Shown here: positions 42,101-49,549 of the stretch, piece by piece
Numbering within the stretch: position 1 is the stretch's first letter
How the letters are laid out: each line of letters opens with the position of its first letter
NCBI GenBank assembly: GCA_021151825.1
Contig: JAGKWQ010000006.1
Span: forward strand, 421,151 to 485,150
Direction of reading: 5' to 3'
Source: Cellvibrionaceae bacterium
GTDB lineage: Bacteria; Pseudomonadota; Gammaproteobacteria; Pseudomonadales; Cellvibrionaceae
Length of the DNA stretch: 64,000 nucleotides
The notes under the pieces: generated by a model
Told to the model about the DNA's origin: nothing
Database searches by the model: none
Seen by the model: the letters and a program-made list of their open reading frames with translations, nothing else
Program-made: the position numbers and the translations under genes

Positions 42101-43105
42101 GCCGATGGAGATTATTTAACGGGCGGCGCAGCCAGTGTAAAGCCATTAGTGAATGTGGGTCGTTTTTATCCTGATCATTATTTTCTTAATAGTGCTAACC
42201 TGACTCCATCCTGCACAGCCTTTACCTATATGGATCAGCCTTTTGCAATGAGTTATGTTATTCAGGCGCGCGGGCTCGATAATACTGTGCTGAGTAATTA
42301 TGGGGTGGGTTATCTACCTGCGAGCACCTCTTTACCAACCGTCAATTATGTTGCAGAAAATCAGGATGGCGGAGTTGATCTTGGCGGGCGAGTCTACGAC
42401 GGCGTTACTAAAAGCTGGAGTAGCGGGGTTTTTTCTATGACAAGTTCTGTCGCAGGATTTAGACGGTTAACTGTTAGTCCATATATAGATGGGCCTTATC
42501 CGGTTTTACAGTTGGGTTTAAGGGTTGATGATACTTTGGATGGGCGCTTGATAAAAACTCCTGATATGAATGCAACTGCAACTGGCGCTTGTTCCGGATC
42601 AACTTGCACAAGCAAAATGATAGGAAACGCTATAAACATGCGCTATGGGCGATTGCGTTTAGATGATGCATTCGGACCTGAAACAACAAGTCTACCTGTG
42701 AATTTTTATACAGAATATTGGTTGGGAAATCGTTTCGTGAAAAATACAGACGATAGTTGTACCAAAATTTTACGTAGTGCTATTGGTTACAAGGCAGGTA
42801 ACATCCTTGCTCCTGCAAATCTAACTGTTGCTTTGACAGGAGGAACAACGACGGGAAATTATGGTTCTATTGACGCAACACAAGTCAGTTTCATTAATGG
42901 TGATGCAAGGCAGTTTTTTTCTGCACCGACGAGCGCAGCGCAAGGTGTATTTAATGTTACTGTTGATTTAACTTCTTATCCCTGGTTGCGATTTGATTGG
43001 AATCAAGATAATAATTATTCGGACCTTAGTTTGCCACCTGCTCGCTTTGGTTTCGGTAGCTACCGTGGTCATGACCGTGTAATCTATTGGCGTGAAGTTT
43101 TTTAA
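39185..43105 (+). CDS. mshQ: MshQ-like adhesin with two PA14 domains
   Basis: A 1306-residue secreted protein, last gene of the msh cluster. Signal peptide to about residue 32 (ASTAHA). Residues 35-285 are repetitive Thr/Ser/Asn/Gly strands that look like a parallel beta-helix (SSGNVNLTGGSVTGLV and similar rungs). Two PA14 modules follow, about 292-428 and 458-592, each with SDGPI(D/N)F-WG-GAPGP, SDDG(V/I)RL and WNDHS. The remaining 700 residues match the C-terminal MshQ-type DUF6701 region (GRFYPDHYFLNSANLTPSC near 990; last block LRFDWNQDNNYSDLSLPPA). PA14 modules in other adhesins and glycosidases bind sugars, so a tip adhesin for polysaccharide is plausible. No catalytic site seen. Confidence 0.88.
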   Translation: MLNPLHHFFMNVKAILSLWFLVAISIASTAHAATYNLTSGSYPPCNTSWFVSGSTYTCTGNGRVSLASGDIVTANSNVTIFANDGFSLSSNTTIGSASANINLTSNYGTITSSGTSNIYGTVNAGSGVVTLNNTNVNGTLTSSGNVNLTGGSVTGLVTSSNNTITTNGTNLLAGATAQSGMTITGGTIAGNFTMTAYNAITLSGVTMTSGSISGSSIVTIQNGSVLGSGSNAISISSNSGAITVNNSTVYGNLTAPSYSTVNVTNGAQVYGTCTPGSTPANACSGSSASICPSGVASGITGNYYNNTSLTEPATATRSDGPIDFTWGSGAPGPTGVTADTFSVRWSGYVRATTSGTYRFRTVSDDGVRLYLNGNLIINRWNDHSPTTDTSADISLVAGQSYTLVLEYYENAGSATMQLSWQTPGSASYVAIPAGPTPTLGSGLYECMAVIKPPVSSCSTSLTAGITGKYFNNMLASGTVVATRSDGPINFDWGTGAPGPAGVNADNFSVSWNGYLRVTQSGVYRFQTNSDDGIRLTVNGDLIIDQWNDHSVTTHTSNAVNLVAGNSYPIKLEFYENGGYAVAQLLWQTPAGGAYAAIPKGSTPVSTAGLYECVTTPASYLLANNSTGITCAAEVVTVTALNASNVAYVPPAGTIVTMSTNPATGVWVGGATYTFSGTESSFTKYLQQTTPGALTIAANSATATGTSSITFADTGLKIALNTALNPIPTQIAAVNGSAIVKAIRTSTTTGACEARIGAGARTVNMAYTCINPNSCNIATEFFRASGTSIQGNNNATSSIVYSPVTLTFNASGEAPFTINYTDVGQIRLLGQLSIAASGVDPAITLTGSSDPFIVKPYSLAITDIRNATGARVIPLTTPANNNVHNTAFVVASEPFSVRVQALDALGSITPNYGKESVPENVAIDIDSIVTPTGGSIGALNNNTAFSLTSTAGEFLNTTVNWNNVGTIKLSARVADGDYLTGGAASVKPLVNVGRFYPDHYFLNSANLTPSCTAFTYMDQPFAMSYVIQARGLDNTVLSNYGVGYLPASTSLPTVNYVAENQDGGVDLGGRVYDGVTKSWSSGVFSMTSSVAGFRRLTVSPYIDGPYPVLQLGLRVDDTLDGRLIKTPDMNATATGACSGSTCTSKMIGNAINMRYGRLRLDDAFGPETTSLPVNFYTEYWLGNRFVKNTDDSCTKILRSAIGYKAGNILAPANLTVALTGGTTTGNYGSIDATQVSFINGDARQFFSAPTSAAQGVFNVTVDLTSYPWLRFDWNQDNNYSDLSLPPARFGFGSYRGHDRVIYWREVF

Positions 43106-43131
43106 TAGTTACTAACCATGACGATGTATTT

Positions 43132-43545
43132 ATGGAAATGACAATAACCACTCCCAGCTTATTATTCCCAGCTATTTCATTACTGATGTTGGCCTACACC
43201 AATCGTTTTGTTGTGTTGACCAATGTCATCCGGCAATTAAGTAATCTTGAAGATGCGCATTCGAAAGATGTAGTGGTACGTCAAATAGATAATTTGCGTT
43301 TGCGTGTGCAGGTTATTCGCCAAATGCAAGCTTATGGTGTGCTCTCATTTGTTTTATGTACTATGTCGATGTTTTCATTATTGTTGGCATGGCCAGTAAC
43401 GGGGCAGTTTTTATTTGCGGTTAGTTTGTTATTGTTGGTTGTGTCGTTAACTTTTTCTCTTTATGAAGTAAACATTTCCACCAAGGCCATCAACATCGAA
43501 TTGGAAAAATTTGATGCAAAACTGGCAGAAAAAAAGCAGTATTAA
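43132..43545 (+). CDS. DUF2721 family membrane protein
   Basis: A 137-residue inner-membrane protein with three hydrophobic segments: about 9-22 (LLFPAISLLMLAYTNRF), 65-85 (YGVLSFVLCTMSMFSLLLAW) and 90-112 (FLFAVSLLLLVVSLTFSLY). The LAYTNRFVVLTNVIRQL segment after the first helix and the NISTKAINIELEKF end fit DUF2721. Function unknown. It is 26 bases after mshQ on the same strand and could be read from the msh transcript. The last codons (AEKKQY) lie in or against the inverted repeat of the adjacent insertion element, so the original C-terminus may have been altered. Confidence 0.8.
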   Translation: MEMTITTPSLLFPAISLLMLAYTNRFVVLTNVIRQLSNLEDAHSKDVVVRQIDNLRLRVQVIRQMQAYGVLSFVLCTMSMFSLLLAWPVTGQFLFAVSLLLLVVSLTFSLYEVNISTKAINIELEKFDAKLAEKKQY

Positions 43546-44591
43546 GCCATTGCTGTCCCACAGTTTGTAGATAAAAGAAAAGCCTGTTGCCTCAAGTTGA
43601 TACAATGTGAGTGCGAACAAACATTAATAAAACAAAGGACAACAGGCTTTATCACCTTGATGCAAAACCCATAGCGCGTCTACGTTACCCCGGTTCAACG
43701 AAAATCAACCCGCAGGGCGCTACAAAAGTATACTTTCCCGTTTGCTCAATCGTTGCAACTCGATACCATGTGTCCATAGGTTTCGCTTTAAAAATCCACT
43801 CTGTTTGCTGGATGCCAGCGCGATTGATTTATCGCTTTTGGTATTTCTGTGGGCTGCTCATCGCGATGATATCGCGAATGTAAATTAAGCATTGATTTGA
43901 ATCAATGCACACAAATACCGGAGTTTGTGGTACTCAGTGATGGACAGGAAAACGACATGATTGAGAGGTGGAAATTTGGTTTTCTAAAAGACAGTATTGT
44001 TGCTTTTGATAAAGGTTGCGTGAATTATCAATCGTTTAAATCACTGACAGATAAAGGGGGGTTCTTTGTTACTCGATTAAGGCTCAGAGCCATTTATCAC
44101 GTGGAAGAATGTCGTTACGTTGATAACCGCAAAGGGATACACAGTGAGTGCCCACGCGTTGAAACGAGGTGTACCGTTGTTGCGCAGAATTGGTTATTGC
44201 GATGCAACGACAGGCAAGTTTTATGAATTCCTTACAATAACATTCAGTTGGCTGTGACAACAATTGCAGCGATTTACAAAGATCGATAGCAAGTAGAATT
44301 ATTCTTTAAAGTGACCAAGCAAAATCTGACAATCCAGGCGTTTGTGGATATTTCAAAAAGTACTGTGTTAACGCAAATCTGGATTGCGATGATTACCTAT
44401 TTATTGCTGGCGTTTGCTCGTCATAGCGCCAAAGCAGGTTGGACTGTGTTGCGGATCATGCGGGTGATTTAGTTGAGTTTATTTGAATGCCGGAGTTCAA
44501 AAAACATTTTAATGCCTGATTCATCGGATCATAAAAAAGCGAACCTAAGATGAGGCTCGCTTTATGAGTGAAACTATGGGACAGCAGTGGC
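43546..44591 (+). mobile_element. decayed IS4-type insertion sequence
   Basis: Inverted ends frame the element: left 43546-43566 (GCCATTGCTGTCCCACAG...) and right 44571-44591 (...GTGGC), with 19 of 21 positions complementary. A weaker match continues outward (AAAAAAGCAG on the left, CTGCTTTTTT on the right), so the true ends may lie about 15 bases further out, inside the DUF2721 stop region. ATTAAGC occurs on both flanks but overlaps the repeats and may be part of them. The interior carries a broken transposase of the IS4/DDE type. The element cannot move by itself. Confidence 0.8.
43629..44472 (+). pseudogene. IS4-family DDE transposase remnant
   Basis: Fragments of one transposase lie in successive frames. 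A first piece has DNRLYHLDAKPIARL and, after a frameshift, LSRLLNRC and LCLLDASAIDLSLLVFLWA (first catalytic Asp) up to a stop at 43886. A second piece has EFVVLSDGQEND, SIVAFDKGCVNYQSFKSL (second Asp region) and ends at 44226. A third has TIAAIYKDR, an in-frame TAG where Trp is usual, then QVELFFKVTKQNL (catalytic Glu) and TYLLLAFARHSAKAGWT, ending at 44472. Roughly the first 110 residues of a usual IS4 protein and part of the centre are missing. Several frameshifts and stops make it non-functional. Confidence 0.85.
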
Positions 44592-44640
44592 ATTAAGCTG
44601 CTTTTTTGCATCCCCTTGCAGTAACTTCCAGTGCTGGTAA

Positions 44641-45177
44641 TTATGTATAAGATTTTTCAGTTGAAGATTCCAGTCTGATATCCACGGCCAGGTCATCGGC
44701 AATTTTATCTAGATAATCGTACAGCTCATTCATATCCACTGCTTTGGGTACCTCAATCACTCCGGTGGCTTCAAACAGTGGTTCACCGGACCATGGCATA
44801 CTGGAGCAGGCAGTTTCCAGCTCTCCCATGTTAATATGGCGGCCAGCGAAGGCTTGGGCGATTTCGCGCACAATGCCCGGGCGGTCATTACCAACAACGC
44901 TGAAGCTGAATTCGCGGCATTCGGGCTTGGCGGTACTAACTGCAGTATCAACGACAATTTTGAAACCTTTGCTATTCAGCTCGTTGAGTGCCGTTTTTAG
45001 TTGATCCTGATGTTCCAATGCAACAGCGACTTGTAAAATGCCGGCAAACTTGCCAGCTAATTGCGCCATGCGGCTTTCAAGCCAGTTACCATGGTGTTGG
45101 CCGATGGTTTGTGCCAATTGTTCCACCACACCAGGGCGGTCATCACTGAGGACAGTCAATACGAGTTGCGTGTTCAC
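44641..45177 (-). CDS. GcvR-like protein with two ACT domains
   Basis: A 178-residue cytoplasmic protein with two ACT domains. The first starts LVLTVLSDDRPGVVEQLAQT and the second FSFSVVGNDRPGIVREIAQAF, each with the DRPG turn that binds amino acids. Length and arrangement match the glycine cleavage system repressor GcvR. In E. coli GcvR binds glycine and blocks the activator GcvA. No gcv genes lie in the window, so the regulated target is inferred only from family. Transcribed alone, divergently from yheU. Confidence 0.83.
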   Translation of the reverse strand: MNTQLVLTVLSDDRPGVVEQLAQTIGQHHGNWLESRMAQLAGKFAGILQVAVALEHQDQLKTALNELNSKGFKIVVDTAVSTAKPECREFSFSVVGNDRPGIVREIAQAFAGRHINMGELETACSSMPWSGEPLFEATGVIEVPKAVDMNELYDYLDKIADDLAVDIRLESSTEKSYT

Positions 45178-45319
45178 GTTGCTTCCTTATTGTTAAATTG
45201 CTGATGTAACGTTTATGAAGTGGGTTATCAAAGATTACTCCGCTTATATTACCCGAACAAGTCGGAAATACCGGCTTTATTCGAATCTAATGAAATACAA
45301 TCAAAATCGGTAGTGTTAG

Positions 45320-45550
45320 ATGATTATTCCTTATGAACAATTATCGAGCGACGCGTTGCAAGGATTGATTGAAGAATTCATTACCCGTGAGGGCACCGAT
45401 TACGGTGAGGAAGAGTTTCCGCTCAGTGTAAAAGTTGAACAAATAAAACAATTACTCAAGCGCCGGGAAGTCGTCGTGGTTTTTGATACTGCCAGTGAAT
45501 CGGTCAGTATTTTATCGCGTCGTGATGCAGAGTTGCTTGAACAAGAATAA
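45320..45550 (+). CDS. yheU: YheU family (UPF0270) protein
   Basis: A 76-residue cytoplasmic protein of the YheU/UPF0270 family: MIIPYEQLSSDALQGLIEEF at the start, then REGTDYGEEEFPLSVKV, both highly conserved in gammaproteobacteria. The family has known structures but no established function. It is followed by rlmM after 40 bases on the same strand. Confidence 0.92.
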   Translation: MIIPYEQLSSDALQGLIEEFITREGTDYGEEEFPLSVKVEQIKQLLKRREVVVVFDTASESVSILSRRDAELLEQE

Positions 45551-45590
45551 CCACTTGAAATGTGCGATAAGCATTAACAAAGAGAAAATT

Positions 45591-46643
45591 GTGAACCATT
45601 TATTTTTACATTGTCGTCCAGGTTTTGAAAAAGAATGTGCGGCAGAAATTACTGACTTGGCCGGCGAGCTGGGTATCTATGGATACAGTAAAACCAAAGA
45701 CAATAGCGCCTATGTGTTATTTATTACGCATGAACCTGATGGTGCTGCGCAGCTGTTGAAAATTTTGCCGTTCCGCAAATTTATTTTTGCTCGCCAATGG
45801 TTTGCATGTGCAGGGATGATTGATGATTTACCTGTTAGTGATCGTGTAACACCATTGCTTGTTGCTGCAAAAGATTTAGCAGAAGTGCGCGAATTACTTA
45901 TCGAAACTGTGGATACCAACGAGGGCAAGGAATTGTCTGGGTTGAGTAAAAAATTTACTGCACCATTTGAAAAAGCATTGCGTGCAGCATCACTTTTTTC
46001 GCCCAAAAGTGGAATGCGTTTGCACCTTGTTTTTATCTCGGGTACGCAGGCGTATTTGGGTGTGAGTCCAATTAATAATTCATCACCATGGTCGATGGGG
46101 ATTACCCGTTTGCGCTTGCCAAAAGAAGCGCCCAGCCGTGCAACGCTGAAATTGGAAGAGGCTTGGCATCATTTTATTGCTGCGGAAGATTGGGATAGTC
46201 GTTTAGCTTCAAGTATGCGCGCTGTTGACCTTGGCGCAGCTCCCGGCGGCTGGACCTGGCAATTGGTACAGCGTGGTATGTTTGTAGAAGCTGTTGATAA
46301 TGGCCCTATGGATAAAAACCTGATGGAAACCGGGCAGGTTCAACACATACTCAGTGATGGTTTTTTATTCGAGCCCAAAAAGCCTGTAGATTGGCTGGTA
46401 TGTGACATAGTGGATAAGCCCGCGCGCGTAACCAGCATGATTATTAAATGGTTCACCAAAAAGTATTGTCGCGAAGCTGTGTTTAATTTGAAGTTACCAA
46501 TGAAGCAACGTTATGCCGAAGTGAAAAAATGCGAAGAGCGAATTCGTAATGAGTTGGAAAAGGCCGGTTTTCGGGTGGATATTCAGTTCAAACAGCTCTA
46601 CCACGACCGTGAAGAAGTGACTGGCCATTTGCGTGTTTTTTAA
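45591..46643 (+). CDS. rlmM: 23S rRNA (cytidine(2498)-2'-O)-methyltransferase RlmM
   Basis: A 350-residue SAM methyltransferase that modifies C2498 in the peptidyl transferase centre of 23S rRNA. The start is the GTG at 45591, giving VNHLFLHCRPGFEKECAAEI, which matches the family N-terminus; longer in-frame starts run back into yheU. A THUMP-like N-terminal half is followed by the Rossmann methyltransferase: MRAVDLGAAPGGWTWQLVQR, then WLVCDIVDKPARV and FNLKLPMKQRY with the KDKE-type catalytic residues. It is co-directional with yheU. Confidence 0.95.
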   Translation: MNHLFLHCRPGFEKECAAEITDLAGELGIYGYSKTKDNSAYVLFITHEPDGAAQLLKILPFRKFIFARQWFACAGMIDDLPVSDRVTPLLVAAKDLAEVRELLIETVDTNEGKELSGLSKKFTAPFEKALRAASLFSPKSGMRLHLVFISGTQAYLGVSPINNSSPWSMGITRLRLPKEAPSRATLKLEEAWHHFIAAEDWDSRLASSMRAVDLGAAPGGWTWQLVQRGMFVEAVDNGPMDKNLMETGQVQHILSDGFLFEPKKPVDWLVCDIVDKPARVTSMIIKWFTKKYCREAVFNLKLPMKQRYAEVKKCEERIRNELEKAGFRVDIQFKQLYHDREEVTGHLRVF

Positions 46644-46669
46644 TTGAAACTATGCGAGCCTTATCGGTT

Positions 46670-47134
46670 TTAATGATAAGCGGTGCGGTCACTGGTATCT
46701 GCAGAGGTATGTTGTAAAACCCACTCGGTCAATGTTACCCAATCTTCAATCAATGAACGTAGCAGTGTCATGTGGCTGGGTGGAAGGTTATGTTGCTTGA
46801 GTGCTTCTTCACCTATTTCGGTAAGTACAGCAACAATTTTACCGATAGTGTGGGCCTTAAGCGATTTAAGTACATCTTTATTGAGTAGCATCTCGCCGGT
46901 GTATGCAGATTGAAGATCTTCAAAAGACACGGCTGTGGTGGAGTCAATGGTTTGTTTTACTGCATGGGCTAGCAATGCGTGGTTGTTGTGAAGCAGGCGA
47001 AATGTAAGCTCCAGCGCCTGGCGACTAAAAAAATCAGAGGGCATATAATCGTTTATCGGTTTCCGGGACATCAAATAATGTTCCTCGGTGATGAAATCTT
47101 CTCCTGACTCTATTTTTTCCATTGATATAATCAT
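46670..47134 (-). CDS. hypothetical protein
   Basis: A soluble, mainly helical protein of about 154 residues with no recognised motif and no signal peptide. A conserved-looking stretch is DFITEEHYLMSRKPINDYM near the N-terminus; the C-terminal half (LPPSHMTLLRSLIEDWVTLTEWVL) is amphipathic. The start is uncertain: the longest frame starts with TTG at 47194 and overlaps the divergent tusA start, so ATG at 47134 or 47122 is more likely. It is divergent from tusA and convergent with rlmM. Function not known. Confidence 0.6.
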   Translation of the reverse strand: MIISMEKIESGEDFITEEHYLMSRKPINDYMPSDFFSRQALELTFRLLHNNHALLAHAVKQTIDSTTAVSFEDLQSAYTGEMLLNKDVLKSLKAHTIGKIVAVLTEIGEEALKQHNLPPSHMTLLRSLIEDWVTLTEWVLQHTSADTSDRTAYH

Positions 47135-47182
47135 AGCAATCGCTTTGCTATTTGCCGGAATTTTTATAGACGAATTAACACT

Positions 47183-47419
47183 ATGAATGAACAAATTGAT
47201 AAAACTTTGGATACTTCTGGATTACTTTGTCCTGAACCAGTAATGATGCTACACAGGGCTGTCAAAGAAGTGGCGATTGGTAATTTGATTGAAGTGGTTG
47301 CAACTGATCCGTCAACGCAACGTGATATACCAAAATTTTGTTTGTTTCTTGGTCATGAGTTAATTGAGCAGAAAAAAACAGATACACACTATTTTTATTA
47401 CATTCGTAAAAGCAAATAA
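47183..47419 (+). CDS. tusA: sulfurtransferase TusA
   Basis: A 78-residue sulfur carrier of the TusA family. The active Cys lies in LDTSGLLCPEPVMMLHRAVK, the C-P-x-P motif, and the second half has ATDPSTQRDIPKFCLFLGHEL. TusA takes persulfide from IscS and passes it to the TusBCD-E relay for 2-thiolation of wobble U34 in tRNA. The related modification enzyme MnmC is encoded at 22-24 kb in this window. A strong terminator follows directly. Confidence 0.93.
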   Translation: MNEQIDKTLDTSGLLCPEPVMMLHRAVKEVAIGNLIEVVATDPSTQRDIPKFCLFLGHELIEQKKTDTHYFYYIRKSK

Positions 47420-47431
47420 GTGTAATTTCAC

Positions 47432-47475
47432 TTTAAAAAAATAACGCCGCGCGTAAGCGGCGTTATTTTTTTAAA
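47432..47475. terminator. bidirectional terminator after tusA
   Basis: A perfect 19-bp stem (arms 47432-47450 and 47457-47475, core AACGCCGC/GCGGCGTT) with loop GCGTAA. A and T runs flank it, so it serves tusA and the convergent unknown gene. Confidence 0.9.
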
Positions 47476-47493
47476 TAAAAGACATAACGTAAA

Positions 47494-48198
47494 TCAGGTT
47501 TGCATTCCATCAACCAACAATGAAATTGCGGCTAATGCTTCAGGATCTTCGGCTTTAATTTTGTTAGCAATTTGATGCTGGAAAAAATAGCGAAATTGCT
47601 CGCTGGCTTGTGCTTCGTACAAGGATTCATCACCCGGTAAAACGGGGGTGCTAATGACCTTGGTGGGATCGCTGATCATCGCGTATACGCTGCCATCATA
47701 ATGCAGGCACCAGCTAACAACCTCAACGAGCGATAAGCGTTTATTATCAGGAACTGCTAAAACCGCATGGGTACCTATAGTATCCGGTAGTTCCTGGATA
47801 ACATCATCACCGCTATCGCATTGCACTTCGTAGTACTCCGCTGCCGTTTCGAGTTCAATGATTTTGTGCATCGGAGCTTCAAAAAATAACTCATCAATGC
47901 CTGGATCATAATAACCCTCCCAATGACCATTAAGCGGGTCACACAGGTCGGGGCAGGGGACAATATCATTTAACCAGGGAACTAAACCCACTACTTCGCC
48001 ATTGGCTCGAAGGCCCCAGCAGAGGATTTTCAGGCTGTAAAGTTTTTCGGAGCTGGTATCGTTGGAGTAGAGCATTTCAAGCCCGTCCAATTCAGGAGCA
48101 AGGCGGATAAAGCGCTCATCATGCAGGGCTGAATAGGTTTTCCTAGTGAAGAGATCAACCACGTTATCCATGTTGTGGCCAGTGTGCGAGGTCTTCAT
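47494..48198 (-). CDS. hypothetical acidic cytoplasmic protein
   Basis: A 234-residue acidic, soluble protein without signal peptide or TM helix. The start at 48198 (MKTSHTGHNMDNV) has a strong ribosome site, AGGGGGTGG, four bases before it. A region with LCWGLRANGEVVGLVPWLND and PLNGHWEGYYDPGIDELFFE, then LAVPDNKRLSLVEVVSWCLH, seems well ordered, but no known domain is recognised. It is divergent from pdxB. Function not known. Confidence 0.7.
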   Translation of the reverse strand: MKTSHTGHNMDNVVDLFTRKTYSALHDERFIRLAPELDGLEMLYSNDTSSEKLYSLKILCWGLRANGEVVGLVPWLNDIVPCPDLCDPLNGHWEGYYDPGIDELFFEAPMHKIIELETAAEYYEVQCDSGDDVIQELPDTIGTHAVLAVPDNKRLSLVEVVSWCLHYDGSVYAMISDPTKVISTPVLPGDESLYEAQASEQFRYFFQHQIANKIKAEDPEALAAISLLVDGMQT

Positions 48199-48409
48199 AA
48201 TACCACCCCCTAAAGTGAGGCTGAGCCGGATCAACAAACCGGACGCCGGACAATGGTTTTAACGTCACCATCACTATATAAAGTATATGCTAAATGTCTA
48301 AAGCACAACTGCTATGGGCATTTTTTTTATTCCCTGAGTTTATCGACAGTTTATTCTTTCTGTAGTTTTGATCTATAGAGATTATTTTTTTGGATGTAAG
48401 TGAGTTTTT

Positions 48410-49549
48410 ATGAAAATAGTTGCGGACGAGAATATCCCGCTGGTCCATGAGTTTTTCAGCCGCCTGGGTACAGTTACCTGCCTGCCGGGACGCACGATGA
48501 GTTCCACCGATGTACGTGATGCTGATGCATTAATTGTTCGTTCTGTAACCAGGGTTGATGAGGCATTGCTTGCAGGAAGCAACGTGAAATTTGTGGGGAC
48601 TTGTACGATTGGGGTGGATCATCTGGATCAAACTTATTTCGCCGCGCAGAATATTTGCTGGTCGAGCGCACCCGGTTGTAATGCCAATTCCGTTGTGGAG
48701 TTTGTGTATGCCGCCCTAAGTCATCTGAATATCAATTGGTTACCGGTTAAGTTTGGCATCATCGGTTGCGGTAATGTGGGGGGGCTTTTGTATAAGCGCC
48801 TGAAGGCCCAGGGAGTTGATGTTCGTTGTTATGACCCGAATTTGTCGCTTGTGCAAAATCCTGATCTCACCAGTCTTGAGGAAGTTTTGGCATGTGATGT
48901 GATCAGTATGCACACTCCTTTGGTGGTAGCCGGTCCATATCCCAGCTTTCATTTATTGGGGCATAAAGAATTGTCGCAATTAAAACCCGGCGCTGTATTG
49001 ATCAATGCAGGGCGCGGTGCAGTCATTAATAATCAAGCATTGCTTGAAATTCTGAATGTTCGTTCGGATCTTCGCGTAGTGCTGGATGTTTGGGAGCCAG
49101 AGCCGGATATTTCGCTGGAGCTACTCGACAAGGTTTTATTGGGAAGCCCGCATATTGCCGGTTATAGCTACGACGGAAAGCTCAACGGGACAGAAATCGT
49201 TTATCAAGCCCTGTGTAAGCATATCGATACCCCACCTAAAGCATCACTCACTGCCCTTGTTCCTTCGCTGGAAAATAATCAATTGCGTGTTGATGATGAA
49301 AATAGAACGATTTTTGAAATTGCCCAATCGCTCATTCAACAGGTTTATGACATTGTTGCTGACGATGCGCGCTTACGCGAAACCGCACGTGAAGCATTGG
49401 CAGGTGAAATAAAATTCGGTGAAGGGTTCGATAATTTGCGCAAACATTATCCCAAACGCCGCGAATTCCATAATTATCAGGTGCATTTAGCGTCGGTTAG
49501 TGAAGCCGACAAACAATGGTTGCAAGTATTAGGTTTCCGTTGTGTTTAG
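48410..49549 (+). CDS. pdxB: erythronate-4-phosphate dehydrogenase
   Basis: A 379-residue NAD-dependent D-2-hydroxyacid dehydrogenase of pyridoxal phosphate synthesis, oxidising 4-phosphoerythronate. The start MKIVADENIPLVHEFF is diagnostic for PdxB. TCTIGVDHLDQTYF, the NAD site FGIIGCGNVGGLLYKRL, ISMHTPL, LINAGRGAVINNQAL (catalytic Arg region), DVWEPEPDI and the catalytic His in SPHIAGYS are all present. The C-terminal dimerisation domain of about 90 residues is complete. It overlaps the next gene by eight bases and starts a three-gene unit. Confidence 0.96.
   Translation: MKIVADENIPLVHEFFSRLGTVTCLPGRTMSSTDVRDADALIVRSVTRVDEALLAGSNVKFVGTCTIGVDHLDQTYFAAQNICWSSAPGCNANSVVEFVYAALSHLNINWLPVKFGIIGCGNVGGLLYKRLKAQGVDVRCYDPNLSLVQNPDLTSLEEVLACDVISMHTPLVVAGPYPSFHLLGHKELSQLKPGAVLINAGRGAVINNQALLEILNVRSDLRVVLDVWEPEPDISLELLDKVLLGSPHIAGYSYDGKLNGTEIVYQALCKHIDTPPKASLTALVPSLENNQLRVDDENRTIFEIAQSLIQQVYDIVADDARLRETAREALAGEIKFGEGFDNLRKHYPKRREFHNYQVHLASVSEADKQWLQVLGFRCV

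Noticed and set aside
43541..44598. ATTAAGC on both sides of the IS4 remnant considered as a target-site duplication
   Set aside because: The copies overlap or abut the inverted repeats and may be part of them; an empty site is needed to decide.
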